In this document: one piece after another, positions 7,638-15,108 of the stretch
Layout: the number at the start of each line of letters is the position of its first letter
Numbering within the stretch: position 1 is the first letter of the stretch
Assembly: GCF_004217415.1 (NCBI RefSeq)
Contig: NZ_SHLI01000001.1
Coordinates: 1,178,001-1,242,000, forward strand
DNA from: Spiribacter vilamensis
GTDB taxonomy: Bacteria > Pseudomonadota > Gammaproteobacteria > Nitrococcales > Nitrococcaceae
Length of the DNA: 64,000 bases
Direction of reading: 5' to 3'
Translations under genes and position numbers: made by a program
The notes under the pieces: generated by a model
What the model saw: only the letters and a program-made list of their open reading frames with translations
Database searches by the model: none
Told to the model about the DNA's origin: nothing

Positions 7638-9811
7638 CGCTCGCCCCCGGAGATCCTGCCCTGTCGGAGGGCCTCAATGACCTCGTTTTTCGGTCCGTCC
7701 GCGACCAGCTTGCCGTTATCGATAACGAGAATCCGATCCACGAGCTCCAGCATGGAGCTGCGGTGGGTATTGACCAGCAGCGTCTTGTGCTCGGCCACCT
7801 GCTGGAGATTGCGCCGGATCGCCGCCTCGCTGGAGTGATCGAGCGCTCCGGTAGGTTCATCGAGCACGAGCATCGGCGGGTCGTTGAGTAAGGCCCGGGC
7901 GATGGCGATGGACTGGCGCTGTCCACCGGAAACGAACTGGCCCCGCTCCCCCATCGGGCGGTCAAAGCCCTCCGGATGGCGATCGATCAGTGGCGACAGG
8001 CCGCTCAACCGCGCGGCCTCGAGTAGTTGCTCATCATCGACGTCCGGATGACCAAGCGTCAGGTTATCGCGGAGCGAGCCATGGAAAAGCGAGATATCCT
8101 GCGGGACATAGCCCACGGCACGGCGCAGCTCCGCCGGATCGATCTGACGGGCGTCGACGCCATCGATCAGCACCGCCCCCTCGTCGGGTTCGTAGAGACC
8201 GAGGATGAGCTTCTCGATCGTGCTCTTCCCCGACCCGTTCCGCCCGAGGACGCCGATATGCTCGCCGGCCTTCGCCCGAAAGCTCACATGATCGAGGACA
8301 ACGCCGCCGGTCTGCGGGTAGGAAAAGCTGACATCGCGGAATTCGATGGCACCGGAGAGCCGTGGACGACTGACCCAGGACTTGCCGGCAGGCCGTTCTA
8401 CCGGCTCCTCCATAATCTCGTTGAGCGAATCGAGCGCGGCGGCGGACTGGTGGTATTGCATAAGCAGCGCCGCCGCCTGGGCGATTGGCGCCATTGCCCG
8501 GGAGGACAGCAGGTAGGCGGCGATCATCCCGCCCATGCTCAGCGCGTTGTCTATCGTTAGATAAACGCCAACGATAATGACGCTGATACCGACGGCGTGC
8601 TGCGCCCACTGCGCCCCGCTGGTCACGGAGGCCGAGATGACGCGCATCCGGGCGGCGTTCTGCGCGAGGAATACCGACGCCTTTTCCCAGTCGCCCTGGA
8701 TCCGGCTCTCGACACCGAAGGCCTTTACCGTTTCGATATCGGTCAGGCTTTCCACCAGCGTGGCATTGCGCATGGCGCCGGCACGCATCGCCTGTTCCGA
8801 AAGGCGCTGCAGCTTCCGTTGCGCGATCAGGGCGTAGCCGAGTACGAGCAGCCCGCCGACGATAATGGGGATCACCAGCGGCCAGCCGATCAGCGCGACA
8901 GTGCCGGCGAAGAGCAGGACGAAGGGCAGATCAACGAGGGCCACGACGCTCATCGAGCCGATAAACGTCCGGACCGACTCGAAGGCATGCACCGAATTGG
9001 CGAACGAGCCGGTGGACGCCGGTCGATTCGCCATGCGTATTCCCAGCACCCGCTCCATGATCGACGACGACAGCCTGACGTCGGCTCGACTCGCCGCCAG
9101 ATCCACGAACCGGCTGCGCATGATGCGAAGCACCAGGTCGGCCGAGATCACGAGTGCGGCGCCGGCGGCCAGCACCCAGAGCGTCTCGACGGCGGCATTG
9201 GGAACGACGCGGTCGTAGACGTTCATGATGAACAGCGGCATCGCCACCGCGAACAGGTTGATCATGACCGCCGAGGTCAGCACATCCCGATACAGGCCCC
9301 GGTTCTCCCGGATGACGCTCCAGAACCAGTGCTGTTCGTTGCGTGGTGCCGCACGCCCCGCCCGCTCGTCGAATGAAAAACGCGGCTGCGCGTAGATAAA
9401 CCAGCCGCTGAATTCGTCCTCGAGGTCTTTTAAATCGACCTCGACTTCCGCTTCATTGAGTTCCGGGTAGACCACCATCGCCGTACCCGCCCGCCGGTCC
9501 AGTCCGGTAAGCACGCAGGCACTGTTGTCCTTTCGCAATAGCACCGCCGGCAGCAGCGCCCGATTGACCGCCTTGAGCTTTCCCGACACCAGCTGGCTCG
9601 AGAGACCCGCACGACCGGCCGCACGCTCGAACTCCGGCGGAGCGAGCTGCCCATCCACCAGCGGCAGGCCGGCGACAAGCGATTCGCGGGACGCCTGCGT
9701 GCCGTGATACCGGCAGAGAAAAAGCAGACAGCTGACTAACGCATCCGGTCCGGACTGATCCTGGGAACCCGAAGGAGCCGGTCGCTTAACGCTCTCGGCT
9801 TCGGCCACCAT
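7634..9811 (-). CDS. lapB: Type I secretion ABC exporter (LapB family)
   Basis: 725 aa. The N-terminus (about 20-150) is a C39-like domain without the catalytic DCG motif (SCLLFLCRYHG instead), as in RTX exporters that do not cleave a leader. The membrane domain spans about 165-450. The nucleotide-binding domain follows, with Walker A GRNGSGKST, signature VSGGQRQ and Walker B MLVLDEPTGALD. It powers one-step export of the adhesin from cytoplasm to surface with LapC and the TolC-like channel. It starts 4 bases after the channel gene stop. The only RTX substrate visible in the window is the adhesin two genes further downstream of lapC. Confidence 0.93.
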   Translation of the reverse strand: MVAEAESVKRPAPSGSQDQSGPDALVSCLLFLCRYHGTQASRESLVAGLPLVDGQLAPPEFERAAGRAGLSSQLVSGKLKAVNRALLPAVLLRKDNSACVLTGLDRRAGTAMVVYPELNEAEVEVDLKDLEDEFSGWFIYAQPRFSFDERAGRAAPRNEQHWFWSVIRENRGLYRDVLTSAVMINLFAVAMPLFIMNVYDRVVPNAAVETLWVLAAGAALVISADLVLRIMRSRFVDLAASRADVRLSSSIMERVLGIRMANRPASTGSFANSVHAFESVRTFIGSMSVVALVDLPFVLLFAGTVALIGWPLVIPIIVGGLLVLGYALIAQRKLQRLSEQAMRAGAMRNATLVESLTDIETVKAFGVESRIQGDWEKASVFLAQNAARMRVISASVTSGAQWAQHAVGISVIIVGVYLTIDNALSMGGMIAAYLLSSRAMAPIAQAAALLMQYHQSAAALDSLNEIMEEPVERPAGKSWVSRPRLSGAIEFRDVSFSYPQTGGVVLDHVSFRAKAGEHIGVLGRNGSGKSTIEKLILGLYEPDEGAVLIDGVDARQIDPAELRRAVGYVPQDISLFHGSLRDNLTLGHPDVDDEQLLEAARLSGLSPLIDRHPEGFDRPMGERGQFVSGGQRQSIAIARALLNDPPMLVLDEPTGALDHSSEAAIRRNLQQVAEHKTLLVNTHRSSMLELVDRILVIDNGKLVADGPKNEVIEALRQGRISGGER

Positions 9812-9815
9812 TCGG

Positions 9816-11204
9816 TCAGCGATCCACCATCATCTGATTCCCGCCGGGACAGGCGGACTGACCATCCACTGGCAACGGCGCTGCCCCGAGATCGGAGAGA
9901 CCCGGCAGACCATCCCTGCGGACGTCGACGGCATCAAGCAGTTGGCCCCCCGCCGTCAGTGCCTCGGCGATCGCGATTTGGTGATCGACCTGCGCATTGA
10001 CGTAGGAGCGGGCCGCCTGGAAGAACTCGTTCTCCGAATCGAGCACATCGAGCAGCGTTCGCTGACCGATCTGGAACTGATCGCGGTAGGCGACGCGCAC
10101 TCGATCCCCGGACAAGCGGTATTTATTGAGCACTTCCATTTGCTCGGCGAGCTTGCCGACATCGTTGTAGGCGATTTCCATCGTCTGGCGGATATTGCGG
10201 CAGGCGATATCACGCTGGCTCTGGGCCGCGCTCAACTGCTCCACCGCCGACTCGGTCGCGGCGCGATCGCTCCCGCCGTTGAATAGATTGACACGCAGCT
10301 CAACGCCGATACGCGCCTCGCGCCGGGTGTCCCGCGCACCAAGGTCGGTGCGGTTATCGACACCATAGCTTGCATTGAGGTCCAGGCTCGGGAGATAGGC
10401 GGAGCGCTCGCGGTCGATGGTGGCGCGGGAGGATTCGATATCCCGCAGTGCCGCCCGGAACGAGGGGTTATTCTCGTAGGCACGCATGAGCGCTGCCTCG
10501 AGATCGCCCGCCATTACGGCGTCTTCGAGCACGTCCGAATCAAGCTGGTCTGCCGGCGGAAGCCCCACGATGCGCCGATACCGAGCCGACACGTCGTGCA
10601 GATTGGAGGTCTCGTTGATGAGGTTCGACTCGGCCTGCGCCACCCGCGCCTCGATCTGCTGGAAGTCGGCACCGCGTGCGACGCCCGCTTCGGTACTCTC
10701 CTGGACCTGAGCCTGGACATCCAGATGCTGCTGGTAATTATCCCTGGCGAGATCCACCAGATCGCGCTGGCGGCGCACGTCCTGATAGGCGACCAGGGCC
10801 TCGAGCGCGGTTCGCTCGGCCGCATCCAGCAGCTCGTAATAGCGCACGAGCTCGGCATTGCTCAGACGCTCCACCTCCGATCGGGTGAAGAAGCCATCGA
10901 AGATCGACTGCGTCAGCGTCAGCTCGCCGCTTGCGTCCGAGAAGTTTTCCTCTACCCCGTAGTTCCGCGACTCGCGCGCGGCACGCCCCACGAGGTCCAC
11001 CGTCGGGTAATAACCACCTCGAGCCTCGTCGACGTCCCGGCCGGCGGAACGAAACACGTGCCAGGCCGACTGGACCTCGGGGTTCGACTCGATCGCATGC
11101 TTGACGACCTGGTCGATCTCGCTCGGCGGCGAAGTCTGGGTCATCCCGGTGGATGGAAGAACCGTGAGCACGGCCACTAATGCAGCAAACAGGGGTTTTT
11201 TCAT
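9816..11204 (-). CDS. lapE: TolC-family outer-membrane channel of the adhesin exporter (LapE-like)
   Basis: 462 aa with a Sec signal peptide (MKKPLFAALVAVLTVLPSTGMTQ, cleavage near 20-23). The mature part has the two long OEP repeats of TolC proteins, with typical pieces such as YYPTVDLVGRAARESRNYG and YLPSLDLNASYGVDN and heptad-like helices between them. It forms the outer-membrane exit duct for the type I system. It is the first gene of the leftward locus and has 4 bases to lapB. A TolC protein dedicated to one exporter is usual for Lap systems. It could also serve other efflux pumps, which the sequence cannot exclude. Confidence 0.9.
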   Translation of the reverse strand: MKKPLFAALVAVLTVLPSTGMTQTSPPSEIDQVVKHAIESNPEVQSAWHVFRSAGRDVDEARGGYYPTVDLVGRAARESRNYGVEENFSDASGELTLTQSIFDGFFTRSEVERLSNAELVRYYELLDAAERTALEALVAYQDVRRQRDLVDLARDNYQQHLDVQAQVQESTEAGVARGADFQQIEARVAQAESNLINETSNLHDVSARYRRIVGLPPADQLDSDVLEDAVMAGDLEAALMRAYENNPSFRAALRDIESSRATIDRERSAYLPSLDLNASYGVDNRTDLGARDTRREARIGVELRVNLFNGGSDRAATESAVEQLSAAQSQRDIACRNIRQTMEIAYNDVGKLAEQMEVLNKYRLSGDRVRVAYRDQFQIGQRTLLDVLDSENEFFQAARSYVNAQVDHQIAIAEALTAGGQLLDAVDVRRDGLPGLSDLGAAPLPVDGQSACPGGNQMMVDR

Positions 11205-11289
11205 CGTTATTTCCCCACCAATCCCTTTGTCAGTTAGATCCCTTCAGGCAGTGCGCAAACGCCAGCCGTCGTCACCGACGGGTGGGCCG

Positions 11290-11318
11290 TTCACCATGTC
11301 CTGGGGTAGAGGTATACT
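11290..11318 (+). promoter_or_regulatory. Sigma70-type promoter of tRNA-Arg(CCT)
   Basis: TTCACC (11290-11295) and TATACT (11313-11318) are separated by exactly 17 bases. The expected start is near 11325, about 15 bases before the tRNA. Confidence 0.65.
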
Positions 11319-11339
11319 GGCATGTGACGGATTCAACAA
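11311..11339 (-). promoter_or_regulatory. Candidate promoter of the adhesion-export operon, overlapping the tRNA-Arg promoter
   Basis: On the minus strand TTGTTG (11339-11334) and TATACC (11316-11311) are 17 bases apart, giving a start near 11304 and a leader of about 100 bases to lapE. The -10 box shares its TATA bases with the divergent tRNA promoter, so the two may exclude each other. The match is moderate. Confidence 0.35.
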
Positions 11340-11416
11340 GCCCCGATAGCTCAGCCGGATAGAGCGATCGCCTCCTAAGCGATAGGCCGCAGGTTCGAAT
11401 CCTGCTCGGGGCACCA
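11340..11416 (+). tRNA. tRNA-Arg(CCT)
   Basis: 77 bases including encoded CCA. The acceptor stem GCCCCGA/TCGGGGC closes, the D arm and the GGTTCGAATCC T arm are present, and the anticodon loop CTCCTAA is flanked by ATCGC/GCGAT, giving anticodon CCT. The cassette array begins about 230 bases downstream. Confidence 0.96.
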
Positions 11417-11493
11417 GCTCCCCTTCCACGCACTCTGCAATAACCGAGCGACATTCTCGACCCGCTCCAGCGCAAGCGGGGACCAAACCATCC

Positions 11494-11586
11494 TCATCGA
11501 GCCAGCCCACTCAGGACCCGAGCCTTCGCGTCTTTGTGCGCAATACCATCCCCGGCCGCTATCTGTTCTACCACCTTATATACCTC
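11494..11586 (-). pseudogene. Possible C-terminal remnant of an antitoxin
   Basis: The stretch 11417-11646 has no intact gene. Within it, a minus-strand frame of 30 codons closed by stops on both sides reads KVVEQIAAGDGIAHKDAKA and ends in LSGLAR. This resembles the tail of RelB/Phd-type antitoxins (IAAG...H..AKAR pattern). It has no credible start and lies just past the last attC site, so it may be a decayed cassette or stability gene. The resemblance is from memory of the families and is weak. Confidence 0.2.
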
Positions 11587-11646
11587 TTAACGTACGCCGA
11601 GAGGTACACGACTGCCTGAAAGCAAGCAAGGTGTTCGAGGTGAGAA

Positions 11647-11731
11647 ACCTAACGCCAGCCATAAACGGCGGCCCGACAGGGGCGTCCGGTGGAGGCCGAA
11701 GGCCGGAACGAATTTGATGGCCTTGTTATAA
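11647..11731 (-). repeat. attC-like site A (end of the acetyltransferase cassette)
   Basis: Read on the minus strand: R'' TTATAAC at 11731-11725 overlapping the stop codon of the GNAT gene, and R' GTTAGGT at 11653-11647, a full match to GTTRRRY. The arms between them pair only in part, so this is the weakest fold of the four. 85 bases. Confidence 0.6.
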
Positions 11732-12151
11732 ATTTAACTCAAAAACATGCTGCTGTTTCAGCAACTTGAAACCTTGCGCTTGGTAGAACTTGTGGGTGAC
11801 ATCGCGCTTTGAATTACTGCGTACCCTGACGGCAACGTCAATTGATTTGGCCCAGAAGATAGCTTCCGCAACCAATTTAGAGCCAATGCCCTCGCTCCTA
11901 TAACGCTCATCAACTATAAGGCCAGCAATTTCAATAAAAGGCGCCACTCCGACCCGAACCGCCAAATATGCGTGTAGCCAACCAACAACGGCCTCGCCTG
12001 AATCCGCCACCCATATGCGATGGTCGTTTGAATTTAAAAGCAGACTCAGCCCATCGGCAGACTGGCGCTTTGATTCGGCCGCAGGCGTCAGCACGTATGC
12101 TAAACGCTCGATATCGTGGTTGTCTGTCGACACTGCTGGCCTGATATTCAC
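11726..12151 (-). CDS. GNAT-family N-acetyltransferase (cassette gene)
   Basis: 141 aa, the usual size for a single-domain GNAT enzyme that moves an acetyl group from acetyl-CoA to an amine. The acetyl-CoA-binding motif A is clear: IVDERYRSEGIGSKLV, with R85, G88 and G90 in the R/Q-x-x-G-x-G pattern. A late KFYQAQGFK segment matches motif B, where GNAT proteins carry a conserved Tyr. The substrate cannot be read from sequence; candidates are a small amine, an antibiotic or a protein N-terminus. The gene forms one cassette between attC sites A and B, and its stop lies in the core of site A. It is AT-rich against its surroundings, which supports transfer. Confidence 0.88.
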   Translation of the reverse strand: MNIRPAVSTDNHDIERLAYVLTPAAESKRQSADGLSLLLNSNDHRIWVADSGEAVVGWLHAYLAVRVGVAPFIEIAGLIVDERYRSEGIGSKLVAEAIFWAKSIDVAVRVRSNSKRDVTHKFYQAQGFKLLKQQHVFELNL

Positions 12152-12169
12152 AAGCTCTCCGGAAAAGAT

Positions 12170-12268
12170 TTATAACGTTGGCGCTCAGCCGCGCTTGACG
12201 TCAACCGACCAGAGCGGAAGCGGAGGGAGCGAGCTGTCAAGCGTCGGACTGCAGCGCCCTTGTTATGC
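12170..12268 (-). repeat. attC-like site B
   Basis: 99 bases. Cores GTTATGC (12262-12268, plus strand) and TTATAAC (12170-12176). The inner arms GGCGCT-CAG-CCG-CGCTTGAC and GTCAAGCG-CGG-CTG-AGCGCC pair along most of their length with a few unpaired bases, the pattern of a folded attC. The stop of the next gene overlaps the 12262 core. Confidence 0.78.
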
Positions 12269-12709
12269 ACGATCCGGATGAAATCCGACGATTTCGAATC
12301 TCGATACTTCACCTAGACCTAGACCTTTTCTCATTGCATTTAAGATAGCTGCCTGGTGCGCGCGGTGCTCCTCTTTCGTTAGGCTCGCACGACCACCTTG
12401 AGATGAACTTACCAACTCGCAGTAGTATTCATGAAATGCTTGCGACGCCGCTTCGTCACCATATATTGCGACTTGTAACCCATCTCTCTGAAGCTGAAAG
12501 AAATACGCTTCATCGGTTTGATTATTTATGACGTCTTGCATGGTTAGAAGTAGATCACGGTATACGTCCTTCTGTTTTTCTAGGATGACCTTCCTAACTT
12601 CGAACTCGCGTTGTTTGTTGTTGTTCCAATAATTGAACAGCGTAGGTATTACTGAACCTGTCAATGCTGAAACAGCGGCAACAAGAGCTATGAGGATCTT
12701 ATCGTCCAT
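12263..12709 (-). CDS. Membrane-anchored hypothetical protein (cassette gene)
   Basis: 148 aa. One hydrophobic helix at the N-terminus (ILIALVAAVSALTGSVIPTLF, about 5-25) is followed by a charged helical segment (NNNKQREFEVRKVILEKQKDVY) likely to form a coiled coil and lie in the cytoplasm, then an alpha-helical tail. Similar short single-TM proteins are common in integron cassettes and have no known function. I recognise no enzyme motif. GC is far below neighbouring core genes (40% in 12541-12600). It makes up one cassette between attC sites B and C, with its stop inside the core of site B. Confidence 0.75.
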   Translation of the reverse strand: MDDKILIALVAAVSALTGSVIPTLFNYWNNNKQREFEVRKVILEKQKDVYRDLLLTMQDVINNQTDEAYFFQLQRDGLQVAIYGDEAASQAFHEYYCELVSSSQGGRASLTKEEHRAHQAAILNAMRKGLGLGEVSRFEIVGFHPDRA

Positions 12710-12744
12710 CGGGTGTCCTTGCCATGTTCATGATTGATTGGTGC

Positions 12745-12809
12745 GCATAACGTACTAATCAGCGGCGGCTCCACGCAGTGGAGACGTCCGCTGCATTAGT
12801 TGGTTAGAT
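12745..12809 (-). repeat. attC-like site C
   Basis: 65 bases. Cores GCATAAC (12745-12751) and GTTAGAT (12803-12809). The arms ACTAATCAGCGG and CCGCTGCATTAGT pair fully apart from one extra C, the extrahelical base characteristic of attC sites. This is one of the two clearest sites. Confidence 0.85.
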
Positions 12810-12854
12810 GTTCAGCAGGTTTGGGAGGCACAATAAATGTGCGCCTACAGTGTG

Positions 12855-13100
12855 TCACTGTTCTGATCCCTGAATTCTAAGAGCAATGAAGAACACACCC
12901 ACTAGGGCAAGTGCAGATGCGCCAACCAATATCAAGTCCAGAAATGACATGTTGATAAACTGCCAATTGAATTCTTCGCTGGGCCAATTGATGCCATGCC
13001 CTTTTAAATAGATATTTGTAATTCCCAGAATTACTGCAGAAGCAAATGCGACCAATACCGCACTTACGATTCCAGCCACTAGGGCATACATGTATCTCAT
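12855..13100 (-). CDS. Small two-helix membrane protein (cassette gene)
   Basis: 81 aa with two hydrophobic segments: about 5-27 (ALVAGIVSAVLVAFASAVILG) and about 53-73 (FLDLILVGASALALVGVFFIA), joined by a polar loop with aromatic residues. No known domain. Small proteins of this shape are frequent in cassette arrays; membrane-active or phage-defence roles have been proposed for some, but nothing in this sequence shows that. It lies between attC sites C and D and is AT-rich. The 45 bases between its stop and site C hold nothing further. Confidence 0.7.
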   Translation of the reverse strand: MRYMYALVAGIVSAVLVAFASAVILGITNIYLKGHGINWPSEEFNWQFINMSFLDLILVGASALALVGVFFIALRIQGSEQ

Positions 13101-13106
13101 ATGAAC

Positions 13107-13164
13107 AGCTAACGAGAGGATCAGCCGCGCGCTTCAGCGCGTCGGCTGCATCCCGTTGTTGGGC
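13107..13164 (-). repeat. attC-like site D
   Basis: 58 bases. Cores AGCTAAC (13107-13113) and GTTGGGC (13158-13164, full consensus). The arms GGATCAGCCG and CGGCTGCATCC pair with one extra C unpaired, again the attC signature, around a GCGCGC-TTCA-GCGCG tip. Confidence 0.82.
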
Positions 13165-13217
13165 TCTTCAAACTGCATGCGCTCAACGCCATCCAGATTC
13201 ACGCTTGTCCGCGCGGA

Positions 13218-13451
13218 CTAAAGATCATGCATGTCTTGCATCGCGAGCCAACTCTCAGGCGAACGGCCGAGAGACTTGGACAAGCGCAGCGCCGTTTCCG
13301 GGCTGACCGAACTACGGCCCTGGAGAATTCGTGCCACCGTCGAAGGTGACACCTTGAGATTCCTTGAAAGGTGGCGAGCACTCAGGCCGTAGGGCTCAAG
13401 GTAAACCTCGCGGATAAACTCACCTGGATGGGGCGGATTGTGCACAGTCAT
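13218..13451 (-). CDS. higA: HigA-family antitoxin (XRE-type HTH)
   Basis: 77 aa from the ATG at 13451, chosen because the family starts MTVHNPPHPGEFIREVYLEP here and because this ATG overlaps the stop of the upstream higB remnant (CTGATG), the normal higB-higA arrangement. The HTH is clear (GLSARHLSRNLKVSPSTVARIL, then QGRSSVSPETALRLSKSLG). HigA proteins neutralise the HigB mRNA interferase and repress their own promoter. The toxin is reduced here to a fragment, so this is probably an orphan antitoxin or regulator. attC site D lies just past its stop, so it is the first gene of the array on this strand. Confidence 0.85.
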   Translation of the reverse strand: MTVHNPPHPGEFIREVYLEPYGLSARHLSRNLKVSPSTVARILQGRSSVSPETALRLSKSLGRSPESWLAMQDMHDL

Positions 13452-13516
13452 CAGTGATAATCCTCTTCCCATCGATAACACGCGCCGTTGATCCGGTCCC
13501 GAATCCCCTGAGGCAT
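13451..13516 (-). pseudogene. Remnant of HigB toxin C-terminus
   Basis: Just before higA a frame of 21 codons ends in RINGACYRWEEDYH and a stop overlapping the higA start. HigB toxins end with an IRIN..W..CFRW......DYH pattern, so this looks like a HigB tail with internal losses. The rest of a toxin is absent: about 90 bases further upstream lies the end of der. It is called from family memory and from position. Confidence 0.4.
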
Positions 13517-13603
13517 GCCACAACGTGCCGTGTTGACGATGGTCATCAAGAGTGGGAACGAAAGCCGGGGGATGTGCATCGAGACGCTCCTTGTCCTTGC
13601 AGT

Positions 13604-15058
13604 CTACTTCTTCGCCTTCCTGCGCCGGCTGACCACCCGCTCGCGCTTTCTCTGCTGGCGCGGCGTGAGTTTATTGCGCCGCCCTGCGAAGGGATTCTCG
13701 CCGGTGCGCAGTTCCAGCCGTATCGGCGTGCCATGCAGCTTGAAGGCCTGCCGAAACCGGTTGATCAGGAATCGGCGATACGCATCCGGCAATGCATCGG
13801 TCTGGTTGCCGTGGATCACGATCGTCGGCGGGTTTTTACCGCCCTGGTGGGCGTAGCGCAGCTTGATGCGCCGGCCGCGGACCAACGGCGGCTGATGGGC
13901 GGTGAGTGCCTCCTCCAGCACCCGGTTGAGCGCCGGGGTAGAGAGCTCTTTCCGTGCCGCGGCATACACATGCGCGACCTCTTCCAGCAGCCGCCCCACG
14001 CCGGTGCCATGCAACGCGGAGATGAAGCGCGGCCGCGTGAAATCGAGAAAGCCGAGCTTGACCTCCAGCTCGCGCCGGATGCGCTCACGGTTCTCCGGCA
14101 CCAGCCCGTCCCACTTGTTGACCGCCAGCACCAGCCCCCGGCCGGAATCGATGGTGTGACCGATCAGGTGCGCGTCCTGCTCGGAGATCTCCTGCTGTGC
14201 ATCCAGCACCATGATCACCACCTGCGCCGACTCGATGGCCTGCAGGGTCTTGATCACGCTGAACTTCTCGACACCATCGCTGACCCGGCTGCGGCGTCGC
14301 ACACCGGCGGTGTCGATCAGGGTAAATGCGCGGCCGTCACGCTCGAAGGGCACACGGATCGCGTCGCGCGTGGTGCCGGGCATGTCGTAGACGAGCACCC
14401 GCTCCTCGCCGATCAGGCGATTGATGAGCGTCGATTTACCCACGTTGGGACGGCCGATGATGGCCACATCGATGGGCCGGTCCGGGGCCTCGTCTTCGGC
14501 CTCGTCCTCGTCATCCGTCTCGATGCCCGTCTCGGCATCGGGATCAGCCGTATCGGCATCATCGCCGAGCAGATCCCCAAGCACGGCGTCCATGAGCTGC
14601 CGGACGCCACGCCCCTGCACGGCCGCGATGGCCCGGGGCCGATCAAGGCCCAGTGAATGGAAATCCGCACCGGCGACATCGACATCGACGCCATCAATCT
14701 TGTTCATCACCAGCCAGACGCGCTTGCCGCGCTGACGCAGTTCGCGGGTCAGCGTCTCGTCGCCCGGCGTCACGCCCACCCGGGCATCGACCAGGAACAG
14801 GATCGCGTCGGCCTCGTCCAGCGCCCGCAGGGCCTGGCGCTGCATATGGTGGTAGGTCACGTCGTCGGGCTCGCCGAGCCCGCCGGTGTCCACCACGACA
14901 TACGGCCCCGGCCCCAGCCGGCCGACGCCGTACTGCCTATCCCGCGTCAGGCCGGGGAAATCCGCGACCAGCGCATCCCGGGTGCGGGTCAGGCGATTGA
15001 AAAGGGTGGATTTGCCCACGTTGGGCCGCCCCACCAGGGCGATAACCGGTTGTTTCAT
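13604..15058 (-). CDS. der: Ribosome-assembly GTPase Der (EngA)
   Basis: 484 aa with two tandem GTPase domains and a C-terminal KH-like domain, the layout unique to Der. G1 motifs are GRPNVGKST at the start of each domain (near 11 and about 205), G3 motifs DTGG and DTAG, and G4 motifs NKID and NKWD. An acidic linker ([20 protein letters not shown]) joins the G domains. The basic tail ([18 protein letters not shown]) fits rRNA binding. Der acts late in 50S subunit maturation. It reads leftward toward the cassette array and is the last core gene before it. Confidence 0.97.
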   Translation of the reverse strand: MKQPVIALVGRPNVGKSTLFNRLTRTRDALVADFPGLTRDRQYGVGRLGPGPYVVVDTGGLGEPDDVTYHHMQRQALRALDEADAILFLVDARVGVTPGDETLTRELRQRGKRVWLVMNKIDGVDVDVAGADFHSLGLDRPRAIAAVQGRGVRQLMDAVLGDLLGDDADTADPDAETGIETDDEDEAEDEAPDRPIDVAIIGRPNVGKSTLINRLIGEERVLVYDMPGTTRDAIRVPFERDGRAFTLIDTAGVRRRSRVSDGVEKFSVIKTLQAIESAQVVIMVLDAQQEISEQDAHLIGHTIDSGRGLVLAVNKWDGLVPENRERIRRELEVKLGFLDFTRPRFISALHGTGVGRLLEEVAHVYAAARKELSTPALNRVLEEALTAHQPPLVRGRRIKLRYAHQGGKNPPTIVIHGNQTDALPDAYRRFLINRFRQAFKLHGTPIRLELRTGENPFAGRRNKLTPRQQRKRERVVSRRRKAKK

Positions 15059-15108
15059 CCGATCATGATAGCAGTCGTCCGGCGCCGGAGGGCGGGCGAT
15101 CGGCCGGT

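Larger units (their letters stand above)
11647..13164 (-). mobile_element. Integron-type gene cassette array without integrase (CALIN-like)
   Basis: Four attC-like sites (13107-13164, 12745-12809, 12170-12268, 11647-11731) alternate with minus-strand genes, each site next to the 3' end of a gene. For each complete cassette the core box at its start pairs with the R'' box at its end: TTATAA with TTATAAC, TTATGC with GCATAAC, and, with one mismatch, GTTAGCT with ATCTAAC. In two cassettes the stop codon lies inside the R'' box, as is typical. Hand-counted GC is 40% at 12541-12600 versus 60% at 14401-14460 in der. No integrase gene or attI site is visible, so this is a cluster of attC sites lacking integrase, or the tail of an array whose integrase lies elsewhere. 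Confidence 0.8.

Noticed and set aside
9816-11204. Drug-efflux role for the TolC-like gene
   Set aside because: No RND or EmrB pump is nearby, and the gene is coupled to a type I exporter; a shared role cannot be excluded but is not supported.
11244-11510. Minus-strand open frame over tRNA-Arg(CCT)
   Set aside because: Its text (AGFEPAAYRLGG, IRLSYRG) is the well-known false peptide from antisense tRNA sequence.
11417-13600. Phage-type genomic island at tRNA-Arg(CCT)
   Set aside because: I looked for a second copy of the tRNA 3' end downstream and for an integrase and saw neither; the attC-like sites explain the foreign DNA better.
13580-13620. Frameshift or truncation at the end of der
   Set aside because: The basic C-terminal tail and length (484 aa) are normal for Der, so the foreign DNA inserted after its stop.
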